DNA of 47,558 bases, from assembly GCF_000877395.1 (NCBI RefSeq), contig NZ_JYFE01000047.1:1-47558 (forward strand), in the 5' to 3' direction. The notes below the pieces were generated by a model. That model was not told the DNA's origin, ran no database searches, and saw only the letters and a list, made by a program, of their open reading frames with translations. Below, one piece after another: positions 1 through 7,708 of this stretch. The position numbers and the translations under genes are program-made. How positions within the stretch are numbered: the first letter of the stretch is position 1; every line of letters begins with the position of its first letter. Origin of the DNA: Jannaschia aquimarina. Its GTDB lineage: Bacteria; Pseudomonadota; Alphaproteobacteria; Rhodobacterales; Rhodobacteraceae.

Positions 1-20
1 GGGCATCGAGCCCCGTCCGA

Positions 21-45
21 CCCGGGCCTCCGGCGGGGATATTTC
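21..45 (+). terminator. possible terminator-like GC-rich element
   Basis: A C/G-rich stretch followed by gatattt, in the 200 bases before the first gene. From memory, a similar CCTCCGGCGGGGATATTT string is frequent at gene ends in Rhodobacterales, so it may be the 3' end signal of a gene lying before the window. The stem is imperfect and I see only one copy here. No other feature is visible in positions 1-200. Confidence 0.2.
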
Positions 46-200
46 CGAAGCAGAGAAACGGTGGCCCGTCGCAGAACGGATGCATCGGCGGCCGTTGATC
101 CACAGCAGGAGGCGGCGCGCCTCTCTTGCGATCCTCGCTGGACGATCTGGGCGGTGCGGAACGGCGCGCTATCTTCGGTTCACGAGTTGGAGGAGCTTCC

Positions 201-1112
201 ATGAAACTATCCCGCCGCGCCGCCCTCGGCGCAACTGCCGCGCTTCCCGCCGCATCCCTTTTGCCAGCCACGGCCTCGGCCGACGCCCATTCCGGTCCGC
301 CGCCCCAGTTCCGCACCTTCATGCTGGGCGACATGGAGGTGACCGTGCTGTTGGCCGGGCAGGCCAACCGAGAAGGCGATATGCAGGAGACGTTCGGCAT
401 GAACGTCGACGCGGAAACCTTCGCACAGGCCAGCCGGGACGCCTTCATCCCGACGGATCAGGCGGTCTTCTTCTTCCAGCCGACGGTGGTCCGCACGGGC
501 GGCGAGGTCGTCCTGTTCGATACCGGGCTGAACGTCGAGGGGATCACTGGAGTTCTGGGCGCTGCTGGGTTCGCGCCAGAGGACGTCACCCAGCTTGTCA
601 TCACCCACATGCATCCCGACCATATCGGCGGGCTGTCCGAAGGCGGAACGCCCACCTTCGCCAATGCGCGCCACATCACCGGCGAGACCGAGATGAGCGC
701 CTGGCAGGCCAATCCCAACGATCCGTTCACGGAGAAGGTCGCCCCGCTGGCCGACCAGTTCGAGCTGATCGCGCCGGGCGCCGAGATCGTCTCGGGGATC
801 ACCGCCGTGGACATGTTCGGTCATACGCCGGGCCATATGGGCTATCGCATGTCTTCGGGCGACGCGCAGGCGATGCTCTGCGCCGACATGACCAACCACT
901 ATGTCTGGTCGCTGGCCCATCCCGACTGGGAGGTCCGGTTCGACATGGACAAGGAAGCCGCCGCCGCGACCCGCCGCCGCGTCCTGGGCGAGATCGCCAC
1001 GGACCGCATCCCGATGATCGGCTACCACATGCCGCATCCGGCCGTCGGCTATGTCGAGACGGCGGGGGACGGGTTCCGTTGGGTGCCGGAGAGCTATCAG
1101 TTGATGCTCTGA
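201..1112 (+). CDS. exported MBL-fold metallo-hydrolase
   Basis: A 303-residue metallo-beta-lactamase-fold protein. The start at 201 is chosen because GGAGGAG lies just before it and the product opens with a Tat-like signal (SRRAALG, then a hydrophobic stretch ending near TASADA), so it should act in the periplasm. The metal-binding motif THMHPDH is at about residues 135-141, and further family signals are GHTPGHMGYR and CADMTNH. It resembles the hydrolases that carry a long N-terminal region before the core. The substrate is unknown; family members include lactonases and glyoxalase-II-like enzymes. It stands alone, with convergent genes downstream. Confidence 0.85.
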   Translation: MKLSRRAALGATAALPAASLLPATASADAHSGPPPQFRTFMLGDMEVTVLLAGQANREGDMQETFGMNVDAETFAQASRDAFIPTDQAVFFFQPTVVRTGGEVVLFDTGLNVEGITGVLGAAGFAPEDVTQLVITHMHPDHIGGLSEGGTPTFANARHITGETEMSAWQANPNDPFTEKVAPLADQFELIAPGAEIVSGITAVDMFGHTPGHMGYRMSSGDAQAMLCADMTNHYVWSLAHPDWEVRFDMDKEAAAATRRRVLGEIATDRIPMIGYHMPHPAVGYVETAGDGFRWVPESYQLML

Positions 1113-1281
1113 GTGGGGGCCGCTGAGGCGGCTTCTTCCCAAGCGCGTGGGACCGGACCGCATTCGCGGTCCGGTCGCTGCGGTCCAGTGGCATCCGTCC
1201 GACGCGGCGGTCAAACGGCCCGTCCGACACGATGGTGCAGGGGGCGGGAGGATGCCGGGCGCTCTGGTCGTTGCGGGCGGT

Positions 1282-1713
1282 TCAGGTCGGATCGACGCGC
1301 CAATGCGAACGGAGATCCCGCAGACCGGCTTGGATCAGGTCACGGAGAGCCGCTTCGTCGATCCGGTCGAGCGATGAAATATTCAGACAGGCCTTGCCCT
1401 CCCGATGAGGTCCGAGCCGCTGGAGGATCGGACCGCAATCGGCATAGCCCGGCAGGATGTAGACACTGAGCCCACGCGCGCGTGGCGCGAAGCCCGTGGC
1501 GAAGCACGTGCCGGATCTTCCGGACTCGTAGATGTAGTCGTAGCTGCCATAGCCGATCATCGCGCTGCCCCACAGGCGCGGGGCGAAGCCCGTGACATCC
1601 CGGAAGACCGCGTCGAGCCGCGCACATTCCGCGTCGCGCGGCGGAGGTTGCGCCGCGAGAAACGCGGTCGCCTCCGCCTCCGGGGCGGGGTTCTGCGGCC
1701 GGCGCGCTGTCAT
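1282..1713 (-). CDS. DUF1801 domain protein
   Basis: A 143-residue soluble protein that matches the DUF1801 (YdhG-like) fold. The hallmarks are APRLWGSAMIGYGSYDY, then CFATGFAPRARGLSVYILPG and GKACLNI in the order typical of the family. The function of DUF1801 proteins is not established. No clear Shine-Dalgarno sequence precedes the ATG. It stands alone on the minus strand, 117 bases from the neighbouring YHS gene on the same strand, so co-transcription is possible but not shown. Confidence 0.8.
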   Translation of the reverse strand: MTARRPQNPAPEAEATAFLAAQPPPRDAECARLDAVFRDVTGFAPRLWGSAMIGYGSYDYIYESGRSGTCFATGFAPRARGLSVYILPGYADCGPILQRLGPHREGKACLNISSLDRIDEAALRDLIQAGLRDLRSHWRVDPT

Positions 1714-1829
1714 GCGGAAAGCCTAGCACGAACCGGCCGAGGCGTCCTGCCGCCCGATCCGCGGGGTCCGGAGCGGCCGGGCGGGAGGGGCCATATGGAC
1801 GGATCGTCAAGAGACGTGGGGCAAGCGGC

Positions 1830-2306
1830 CTAGAGGTCGGCGGTGATCACCGGCCACGCTTCGTCCGCGGCCTCGATGAAGCCGGCGCGGTCGGTGTCCC
1901 ACGTCTCCTGAACGCTGTCGTTGAAGTTCAGGTAGAGCTTTCCGTCCACGATCGCCCAGTTCTCTGGCTGGGTGGAGAAAAGCTCGGACTTCGCGGCGAC
2001 CGCCCAGGCGCAGAAGCCGCCATATTGCGGGGCATAGGCCAGCGGGTCGGCGGCGAAGGCGTCCCGGTTCTCGGCGCTTGCGAAATGCCATGTCGCACCC
2101 GCCCAGTCGTGGCTGTATTCGGCCGAGCCCGTCATGGGCGCGCCGTCGTTGAAATAGGCCACCGGATCGGTGCCTCGGATCGCGACCCCGTCTTCGGCGA
2201 AGACGCGGGCGGGCGGCAGCGTGCGCGGGATCAGGGCGTAGGCGCCGGCGGCGGCCGCGACGGTGACGGCACCTGCGCCGATGAGCAGATTGCGACGGGT
2301 TGGCAT
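1830..2306 (-). CDS. YHS domain protein with N-terminal signal
   Basis: A 158-residue protein. The N-terminus (TRRNLLIGAGAVTVAAAAGAY) is a signal or membrane anchor with a twin-arginine look, so the protein is probably periplasmic or anchored. The YHS-like domain spans about residues 40-125, with GTDPVAYFNDGAPMTGSAEY, WHFASAENRDAFAADP and YGGFCAWAVA. YHS domains are small and often metal-associated, and this family is usually uncharacterised. The start is supported by GGAGAG ahead of the ATG. The C-terminal DSVQETWDTDRAGFIEAADE segment is typical of this family. Its role here is unknown. Confidence 0.8.
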   Translation of the reverse strand: MPTRRNLLIGAGAVTVAAAAGAYALIPRTLPPARVFAEDGVAIRGTDPVAYFNDGAPMTGSAEYSHDWAGATWHFASAENRDAFAADPLAYAPQYGGFCAWAVAAKSELFSTQPENWAIVDGKLYLNFNDSVQETWDTDRAGFIEAADEAWPVITADL

Positions 2307-2386
2307 GGATCTCTCCGGGTCATGGGGTTGACCGGAACCTAGCCGACCGGGGCGGACGTTTCAGCCCGCCCCACGGCGATGTGAGA

Positions 2387-5300
2387 TCAGGTGAGTTCCC
2401 GCACGGTGCGGAGAGCGTCGCGGACGGCCTGGGCCTCGGCCTCACGGGCGGCGAGGTTCGCCTTGGTCTCCTCCACGACTTCGGGCGGGGCGGAGGCGGC
2501 GAATTTCGGGTTGTTCGCGCGTCCCGCCAGGCCCTTGATCTCTTTTTCCAGCTTGCCCAGCTGCTTGGTCAGGCGCGCCTCTTCGGCGGCGGGTTCGATC
2601 AGACCCTCAAGAGGCAGGGCGTAGCGCGCGGTGCCGACTGTGACGGCGGCGCTGCCCTTGGGGGCCTCGCCCGCGTCGGCGACGCCCTCGATCCGCGCGA
2701 GCCGCTGGATCAGCGCGCTGTTCGACGCGTAGGCGGCCTTGCCCGCCTCGTCATCCAGTCGCAGGACCGGGATGGTCTGGCCTGCGGGAACGTTCATCTG
2801 GGCGCGGGCGGAGCGGATCGCCTCGATGAAGGCGATGACCCAGCGCATCTCGGCTTCCGCCTGTTCGTCGACGATCTCTGGCGTCAGTCCGTCCGGCCAG
2901 TCGCCGTGGACGAGGGGCGTGTCGCGCTTGGCCGTCAGTGCCCAGAGCTCTTCGGTGATGAAGGGCATGAAGGGGTGCAGCAGGACCATGCAGCGGTCGA
3001 GAACCCAGCCCATCGTGGCGCGCGTCTCTTCGGCGGCCTCGCCATCCATGAGCGGCTTGGCGAACTCGACATACCAGTCGCAGACGACGTTCCAGACGAA
3101 GCGGTAGAGCGTCTGTGCGGCCTCGTCGAATCGGTAGGCGGCAAGCGCGGCGTCGACGTCTTCGCGGACGCGCGCGGTTTCGCCGACGATCCAGCGGTTG
3201 ACCGTGGCGCGGGGGTCCGGGCGCGGGCCGCCGAAGGTCGCGTCGTTCATCTGGGCGAAGCGGACCGCGTTCCAGAGCTTGGTGCCGAAGTTGCGGTAGC
3301 CCTTGATGCGGTCCTCGCTGAGCTTCAGGTCGCGGCCCATGGCGGCCATGGAGGCGAGTGTGAAGCGGACGGCGTCGGCGCCGTAGACGTCGATCAGGTC
3401 GAGCGGGTCGAGGACGTTGCCCAGCGACTTCGACATCTTCTGGCCCTTGGCGTCGCGGACGAGGGCGTGGACGTAGACGTCGCGGAAGGGGACCTTCTCG
3501 GCGAGCGGGGCGTCCTTTGGCAGCACGGCGGTCTGCATCATCATCATCCGGGCGACCCAGAAGAAGAGGATGTCGAAGCCGGTGATGAGGGTGGAGGTCG
3601 GGAAATACTTCCGCACCTCCTCTGTGTCCTCGGGCCAGCCGAGCGTGCCCAGCGGCCAGAGGCCGGAGGAGAACCACGTGTCGAGGACGTCGGGGTCTCG
3701 TTCAATTGAGATTCTACGAGCAGGTCGGTCTTCAACCCGATAGTACTTAACCGAGAAGCCATGGTTCGAGCCGATAACGCTCTTCGCGTACACTTTCTCG
3801 AGCCCGTGCCGTTCGGCCATTTCGTTGTAGCCGTCTAGGTCGTCCTGCTCTTCTTCCTGTGCTTCGTCCCACTGCCTCTCGAAAACTTCGATATGAAGCC
3901 CTGGGAAAGCCTTCTCGTAGAACCGCTGCGCTTCCTGCAATGCAATGTGCGGTTCGGATGCGCAGAAGAACTCGTAATCCGCAGGGCTAGGCATCTGTTC
4001 TGCATCAAACTTAGGCCCATACCAAACCGGAATACGGTGCCCCCACCAGAGCCGGCGCGAGATGCACCAGGGCTCGATGTTGCGGAGCCAGTGGAAATAG
4101 ACCTTCTTGTCGGCTTCCGGGAGGATGCGGGTCGTGCCGTTCTCGACCGCCTCGATGGCGGGGCCGACGATCTTGTCGGTGTCGACGAACCACTGGTCGG
4201 TCAGCATGGGCTCGATGACGACTTTCGAGCGGTCGCCATGGGGCTGCATGATCGCCTTTGGCCCGACCAGCGGGACGAGTTGGTCTTCTTCCGTGCGGGG
4301 CTCGCCGCCTTCCTCGGGGGCGAGCGGGGCTTCGCCGGTCGCGTCCTTGCCCGCCGACGCGGCGCCCTTGCCCAGTCGGGGGTCGGTCGCGGGGACCATG
4401 ACGGCCAGGCCCTCTGCGGTGATTTCCTCCACGACCTTGGCGCGGGCGTCGAACCGGTCGAGGCCGCGCAGATGGTCGGGGACGAGGTTGATCGCGTCGG
4501 TCTCCGCCTCGGTGAGCGTGCGCTTGCCCTGCGCGACCTCCATCGCGATGGCGGCGGCTTCGGCATAGGGCGCGCCATCGGCGCGCATGGCCGCCTTGGT
4601 GTCCATCAGCCGGTAGCAGGGGATGCCGCCGCGCTGCGCGACGCCGTAGTCATTGAAGTCGTGCGCGCCGGTGATCTTGACCGCGCCGGAGCCGAAATCG
4701 GGGTCCGGATACTCGTCGGTGATGATCGGGATCAGGCGGCGATGCTCCTTCGGTCCGACAGGGATTTCGCAAAGTTTCCCGACGATTGGCGCGTAACGTT
4801 CATCCGATGGATGAACCGCGACGGCGCCGTCGCCCAGCATCGTCTCGGGGCGCGTGGTGGCGATCGAGATGTAGTCGCGCGTCTCGCGGAAAAGCTCGTT
4901 TCCGTCCTCGTCCCGCTCGACATACTCGTAGGTGGCGCCGCCCGCGAGCGGGTACTTGAAGTGCCACATATGGCCCGGCGTCTCGATGTTCTCGACTTCC
5001 AGATCGGAGATGGCAGTCTCGAATTTCGGGTCCCAATTGACCAGGCGCTTGCCGCGATAGATCAGGCCCTTTTCGTACATCTCGACGAAGACCTTGATGA
5101 CCGCGTCGTGGAAATTCTGCCCCCCGCCGATGGACTGATCCGGGTCTCCGGGCGCGCCGCCCATGGTGAAGGCCTCGCGATCCCAGTCGCAGCTTGCCCC
5201 GAGGCGCTGAAGCTGACCGATGATCGTGCCGCGCGATGCGTGCTTCTGCTGCCAGACGAGTTCGAGGAAATCCTCGCGGCTCATGTCGGTGCGGCGGCGG

Positions 5301-5599
5301 TTGGTCTTGGCCAGTTCACGCTCGACGACCATCTGCGTGGCGATACCGGCATGGTCGGTGCCCGGCTGCCAGAGCGTGTCGTGGCCCCGCATCCGGTGCC
5401 AGCGGACGAGGATGTCCTGCAGCGTGTTGTTGAAGGCGTGCCCCATATGGAGCGAGCCGGTGACGTTGGGCGGCGGGATGAGGATGGAGAACGTCTCGGC
5501 CCCCGGTTTGGCGTTCGCGCCGGCGGCGAAGCACTTGTTCTCCAGCCACATCTCGGTGATGCGCTTCTCGGCCTCGGCGGCGTCGAAGGTCTTGTCCAT
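2387..5599 (-). CDS. valS: valyl-tRNA synthetase
   Basis: Class Ia synthetase that charges tRNA-Val. The ATG at 5599 ([14 protein letters not shown]) fits family N-termini; an in-frame ATG six codons earlier is the alternative. It shows the HIGH-type motif [13 protein letters not shown] near residue 50, the editing (CP1) domain, [32 protein letters not shown], and KMSKS near residue 720 in [10 protein letters not shown]. An anticodon-binding region and a C-terminal coiled-coil arm follow. At about 1070 residues it is longer than usual. The extra length comes partly from a lower-GC insert between WYGP and DPDVLDTW (annotated separately) and partly from a charged, GC-rich stretch ([20 protein letters not shown]). 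The frame is open throughout, so the gene looks functional. Confidence 0.97.
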   Translation of the reverse strand: MDKTFDAAEAEKRITEMWLENKCFAAGANAKPGAETFSILIPPPNVTGSLHMGHAFNNTLQDILVRWHRMRGHDTLWQPGTDHAGIATQMVVERELAKTNRRRTDMSREDFLELVWQQKHASRGTIIGQLQRLGASCDWDREAFTMGGAPGDPDQSIGGGQNFHDAVIKVFVEMYEKGLIYRGKRLVNWDPKFETAISDLEVENIETPGHMWHFKYPLAGGATYEYVERDEDGNELFRETRDYISIATTRPETMLGDGAVAVHPSDERYAPIVGKLCEIPVGPKEHRRLIPIITDEYPDPDFGSGAVKITGAHDFNDYGVAQRGGIPCYRLMDTKAAMRADGAPYAEAAAIAMEVAQGKRTLTEAETDAINLVPDHLRGLDRFDARAKVVEEITAEGLAVMVPATDPRLGKGAASAGKDATGEAPLAPEEGGEPRTEEDQLVPLVGPKAIMQPHGDRSKVVIEPMLTDQWFVDTDKIVGPAIEAVENGTTRILPEADKKVYFHWLRNIEPWCISRRLWWGHRIPVWYGPKFDAEQMPSPADYEFFCASEPHIALQEAQRFYEKAFPGLHIEVFERQWDEAQEEEQDDLDGYNEMAERHGLEKVYAKSVIGSNHGFSVKYYRVEDRPARRISIERDPDVLDTWFSSGLWPLGTLGWPEDTEEVRKYFPTSTLITGFDILFFWVARMMMMQTAVLPKDAPLAEKVPFRDVYVHALVRDAKGQKMSKSLGNVLDPLDLIDVYGADAVRFTLASMAAMGRDLKLSEDRIKGYRNFGTKLWNAVRFAQMNDATFGGPRPDPRATVNRWIVGETARVREDVDAALAAYRFDEAAQTLYRFVWNVVCDWYVEFAKPLMDGEAAEETRATMGWVLDRCMVLLHPFMPFITEELWALTAKRDTPLVHGDWPDGLTPEIVDEQAEAEMRWVIAFIEAIRSARAQMNVPAGQTIPVLRLDDEAGKAAYASNSALIQRLARIEGVADAGEAPKGSAAVTVGTARYALPLEGLIEPAAEEARLTKQLGKLEKEIKGLAGRANNPKFAASAPPEVVEETKANLAAREAEAQAVRDALRTVRELT
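3693..4025 (-). other. compositionally foreign insert inside valS
   Basis: About 110 codons of valS between the conserved WYGP and [11 protein letters not shown] segments. The DNA is visibly poorer in GC than the rest of the gene and uses codons rare in this window (CTA, AGA, AGG, AGT, TTT, CCT). The encoded stretch is acidic and aromatic ([20 protein letters not shown]) and replaces what is usually a much shorter linker after the catalytic-core zinc-knuckle region. It stays in frame. Recombination with a distant valS allele is one explanation, and a lineage-specific insertion is another. Confidence 0.6.
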
Positions 5600-5748
5600 G
5601 CTCGTCTCGGCGATCATCGGGGCGCTCCGTCTCGGTCGGGCGCCCGGATAGCGGGAGAGGCGGGCGAGGGAAAGCCTGCTGCTGGCAGTCTGCGATGCGC
5701 GTGGCGCTCATGTCGGCGCGCCGGGGTCCGGCGCGCCGTGGCTGCGCC

Positions 5749-6501
5749 CTAGATCCAGCCCATCCCGTAGGCGGCGGCGGCGAGCGTCAGGGCCGACCAG
5801 CCCAGCGTCAGGGCGAGGCCGGTCCGGTAGGAAAGCGTGCCGAACTGCACCAGCGCGAGGGCCGCGAGCGGGATGGCCTGCATCGCATGCGTCGCCATGA
5901 AATGCGCGGGCCGCAGGTCGCCGGGGGCGAGCGTCCAGCCCAGAAGCGGCAGTCCCGCCCCCTCGACCGGAGCGAAGGACAGCGCCATGCCCACCGGGAT
6001 CGTCAGCGCCGCGGTCGCGATGAAGGCCCAGCCGGTCGCGCGCTCGACCTCGGACCAGCCGTGGCGCAGGAGGGGCCAGCCGAAGGCTGCCGCCGAAAGC
6101 GCCAGCAGCACCGCGATCGGGCCCATGGCCGTCTCGTAGAGGGTCTGCAACCATGGCACGGTCACGTTGTAATGCGACCGGGTGCCGAGTGCGGCTGCGC
6201 TGGCGATCCAGACCATCTCGGCCGTAGCGGTCGCGATGGCGATCCCCGTCCAGACGCGCAGCCAGCGGCCCTCGCGGATGGGCGCGGGCAGGGCGCGGAT
6301 GCCCCAGTGGAGCGTGGCGAGGAAGAGCGCCAGCGCGGCAGCGAACTTGAGCGGTTTGAGCCAGATCCGCTCTCCGTCGAGCGGGCGGGGGTCGAAGGCG
6401 ATCAGCACGAGGCAGGCGAGCGCGACGAGGGCGAGGATTGCGGCCGCGCGCATCAGGAGCGCCGGACGGCGGTCGGGCATGTCGAGGGGCAGGGCGGTCA
6501 T
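5749..6501 (-). CDS. multi-pass membrane protein of unknown function
   Basis: A 250-residue integral membrane protein with about seven hydrophobic helices, for example AAAILALVALACLVLIAF and FAAALALFLATLHWGIRALP. I do not recognise a named family. Polar residues within the segments include THAMQAIP and SHYNVTVPW, which may be functionally conserved. Its ATG overlaps the stop of the upstream ABA4-like gene (ATGA), so the two are probably translationally coupled and may work together in the membrane. The pair diverges from a TetR gene and shares its palindrome-rich promoter. Confidence 0.75.
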   Translation of the reverse strand: MTALPLDMPDRRPALLMRAAAILALVALACLVLIAFDPRPLDGERIWLKPLKFAAALALFLATLHWGIRALPAPIREGRWLRVWTGIAIATATAEMVWIASAAALGTRSHYNVTVPWLQTLYETAMGPIAVLLALSAAAFGWPLLRHGWSEVERATGWAFIATAALTIPVGMALSFAPVEGAGLPLLGWTLAPGDLRPAHFMATHAMQAIPLAALALVQFGTLSYRTGLALTLGWSALTLAAAAYGMGWI

Positions 6502-6932
6502 GCGGGTGTCTCCTTGCGGATGAGGGTGAGCGCCGTACGGAGCGCGAGATAGGACAGCAGGCCCACGGGGCCGAGCATCAGCGTGAGGTAGAGGCAGGGC
6601 AGGATCGCCAGATGCGGCACCCCGCTGCGGCGCGCGTCGCGGGTGATCCAGCCACCGACGGCGAGGTCGAAGGCGAGGAAGTGGATCCAACCCACGGTCG
6701 TCGCGCCCCGGTCGGTGAAGAGCAGCATCACGTTGTCCAGGCTGTCGAATCCGCCCGGCGCGCCGGGCAGCCAGAGTGCCGCGCCCAGTGCGTAGAGGAC
6801 GTAGAGGGCGAGCGGGATCGCATAGGCGCCGAGCGGCAGGGGCCAGCGCCATGCCAGAGGCGAGACGGCCAGCACTACCCAGCCCGACAGGGCCAGCGGC
6901 GAGGCGAGCGAGAAGAGGAAATCTGGGGTCAT
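6498..6932 (-). CDS. ABA4-like (DUF4281) membrane protein
   Basis: A 144-residue protein with four predicted membrane helices. The C-terminal half carries the ABA4-like pattern (FLAFDLAVGGWITRDARRSG, then VPHLAILPCLYLTLMLGP). Plant ABA4 is needed for neoxanthin synthesis, but the role of the bacterial homologues is not known. The start at 6932 (MTPDFLFSLASPLALSGW) is chosen over upstream in-frame codons because those would run into the operator region. It overlaps the next membrane gene by ATGA and is transcribed away from the TetR gene, which suggests control by that regulator. Confidence 0.8.
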   Translation of the reverse strand: MTPDFLFSLASPLALSGWVVLAVSPLAWRWPLPLGAYAIPLALYVLYALGAALWLPGAPGGFDSLDNVMLLFTDRGATTVGWIHFLAFDLAVGGWITRDARRSGVPHLAILPCLYLTLMLGPVGLLSYLALRTALTLIRKETPA

Positions 6933-6946
6933 CGGCGCTCCGATAG

Positions 6947-7022
6947 CTTGTCTTGACAGTGACAAGACCGAGGATGGGGCATATCCTGACAGTGTCAAGA
7001 AAAGATTTTGACGCTGTCAGGA
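6947..7022. promoter_or_regulatory. triple palindromic operator for divergent TetR promoter
   Basis: Three related copies of a TGACA-N-TGTCA motif lie between the divergent ABA4-like and tetR genes: TGACAgTGACA at 6954-6964, TGACAgTGTCA at 6987-6997 and TGACGcTGTCA at 7009-7019. The centres are 33 and 22 bases apart, close to whole helical turns. The second and third copies are arms of a larger inverted repeat (TCCTGACAGTGTCAA at 6984-6998 and TTGACGCTGTCAGGA at 7008-7022, one mismatch). The motif shape is typical of TetR/AcrR operators, so the adjacent TetR protein is the likely binder. Confidence 0.7.
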
Positions 7023-7041
7023 TTGCGCGGTATGAGGCGCC

Positions 7042-7668
7042 ATGGACGGATCGAAACCCTATCATCATGGCGACTTGCGCGCGGCGCTTCTGGACGCTGC
7101 CGAAGCGGAACTGGCAGAGAGCGGCGTCGAGGGGTTCTCGCTGCGCAAGGTCGCGCGGCGCGCGGGTGTGAGCCATGCCGCGCCGGCGCATCATTTCGGT
7201 GACGCGAACGGTTTGCTGACCGCCTTGGCGGCGCAGGGTTTCGAAAGGCTGGTTGCGATGAGCGAAGCCGCGGACGATCCGCGGGCCGGCGCCAGAACCC
7301 GCGCCCTGATCTACGGCGGCGCCTACGTGGCCTTCGCGGTGGAGCATACGGCGCTCTTCCGATTGTGCTTTTCGTCCGGGCGGCCGGATTACCGCGACCC
7401 GGCTCTTCGCATCGCCGCGGATGCCGCCTTCGAGCGTCTGGCCGGGTTCGTCGCCGAACTCGATGGGCGACCGACCGAATGGAACGCGGAAGGGCTGCGG
7501 CATAGCTACGCGGTCTGGGCGGTGACGCACGGCCTCGCGGATCTGCTGTCTTCGGGCAAGATGCACCATTTGTCCGACCTCCCGCCGGAGGCGCGCGACC
7601 GGATGGTCGCGGATCTGATCGCGACCTCGCTGGATGCGGGCAGTGGACACGGACCCGCCGACGACTAA
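7042..7668 (+). CDS. TetR/AcrR family transcriptional regulator
   Basis: A 208-residue repressor. The N-terminal helix-turn-helix domain covers about residues 10-55 (HHGDLRAALLDAAEAELAES, then FSLRKVARRAGVSHAAPAHHFG). The C-terminal ligand-binding domain contains WAVTHGLADLL, the mark of the WHG-type TetR C-terminal domain. The ligand is unknown. It diverges from the ABA4-like operon across a triple palindrome that is probably its operator, so it likely controls both directions, including itself. The molybdenum hydroxylase gene starts 41 bases downstream and could be co-transcribed. Confidence 0.9.
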   Translation: MDGSKPYHHGDLRAALLDAAEAELAESGVEGFSLRKVARRAGVSHAAPAHHFGDANGLLTALAAQGFERLVAMSEAADDPRAGARTRALIYGGAYVAFAVEHTALFRLCFSSGRPDYRDPALRIAADAAFERLAGFVAELDGRPTEWNAEGLRHSYAVWAVTHGLADLLSSGKMHHLSDLPPEARDRMVADLIATSLDAGSGHGPADD

Positions 7669-7708
7669 GGTCCGCTCCGACAAGATACGTTCGTCCCCGG
7701 AGAGACCC

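Noticed and set aside
3893-5752. A 619-codon plus-strand open frame
   Set aside because: Antisense shadow of valS; no ribosome site and no recognisable protein.
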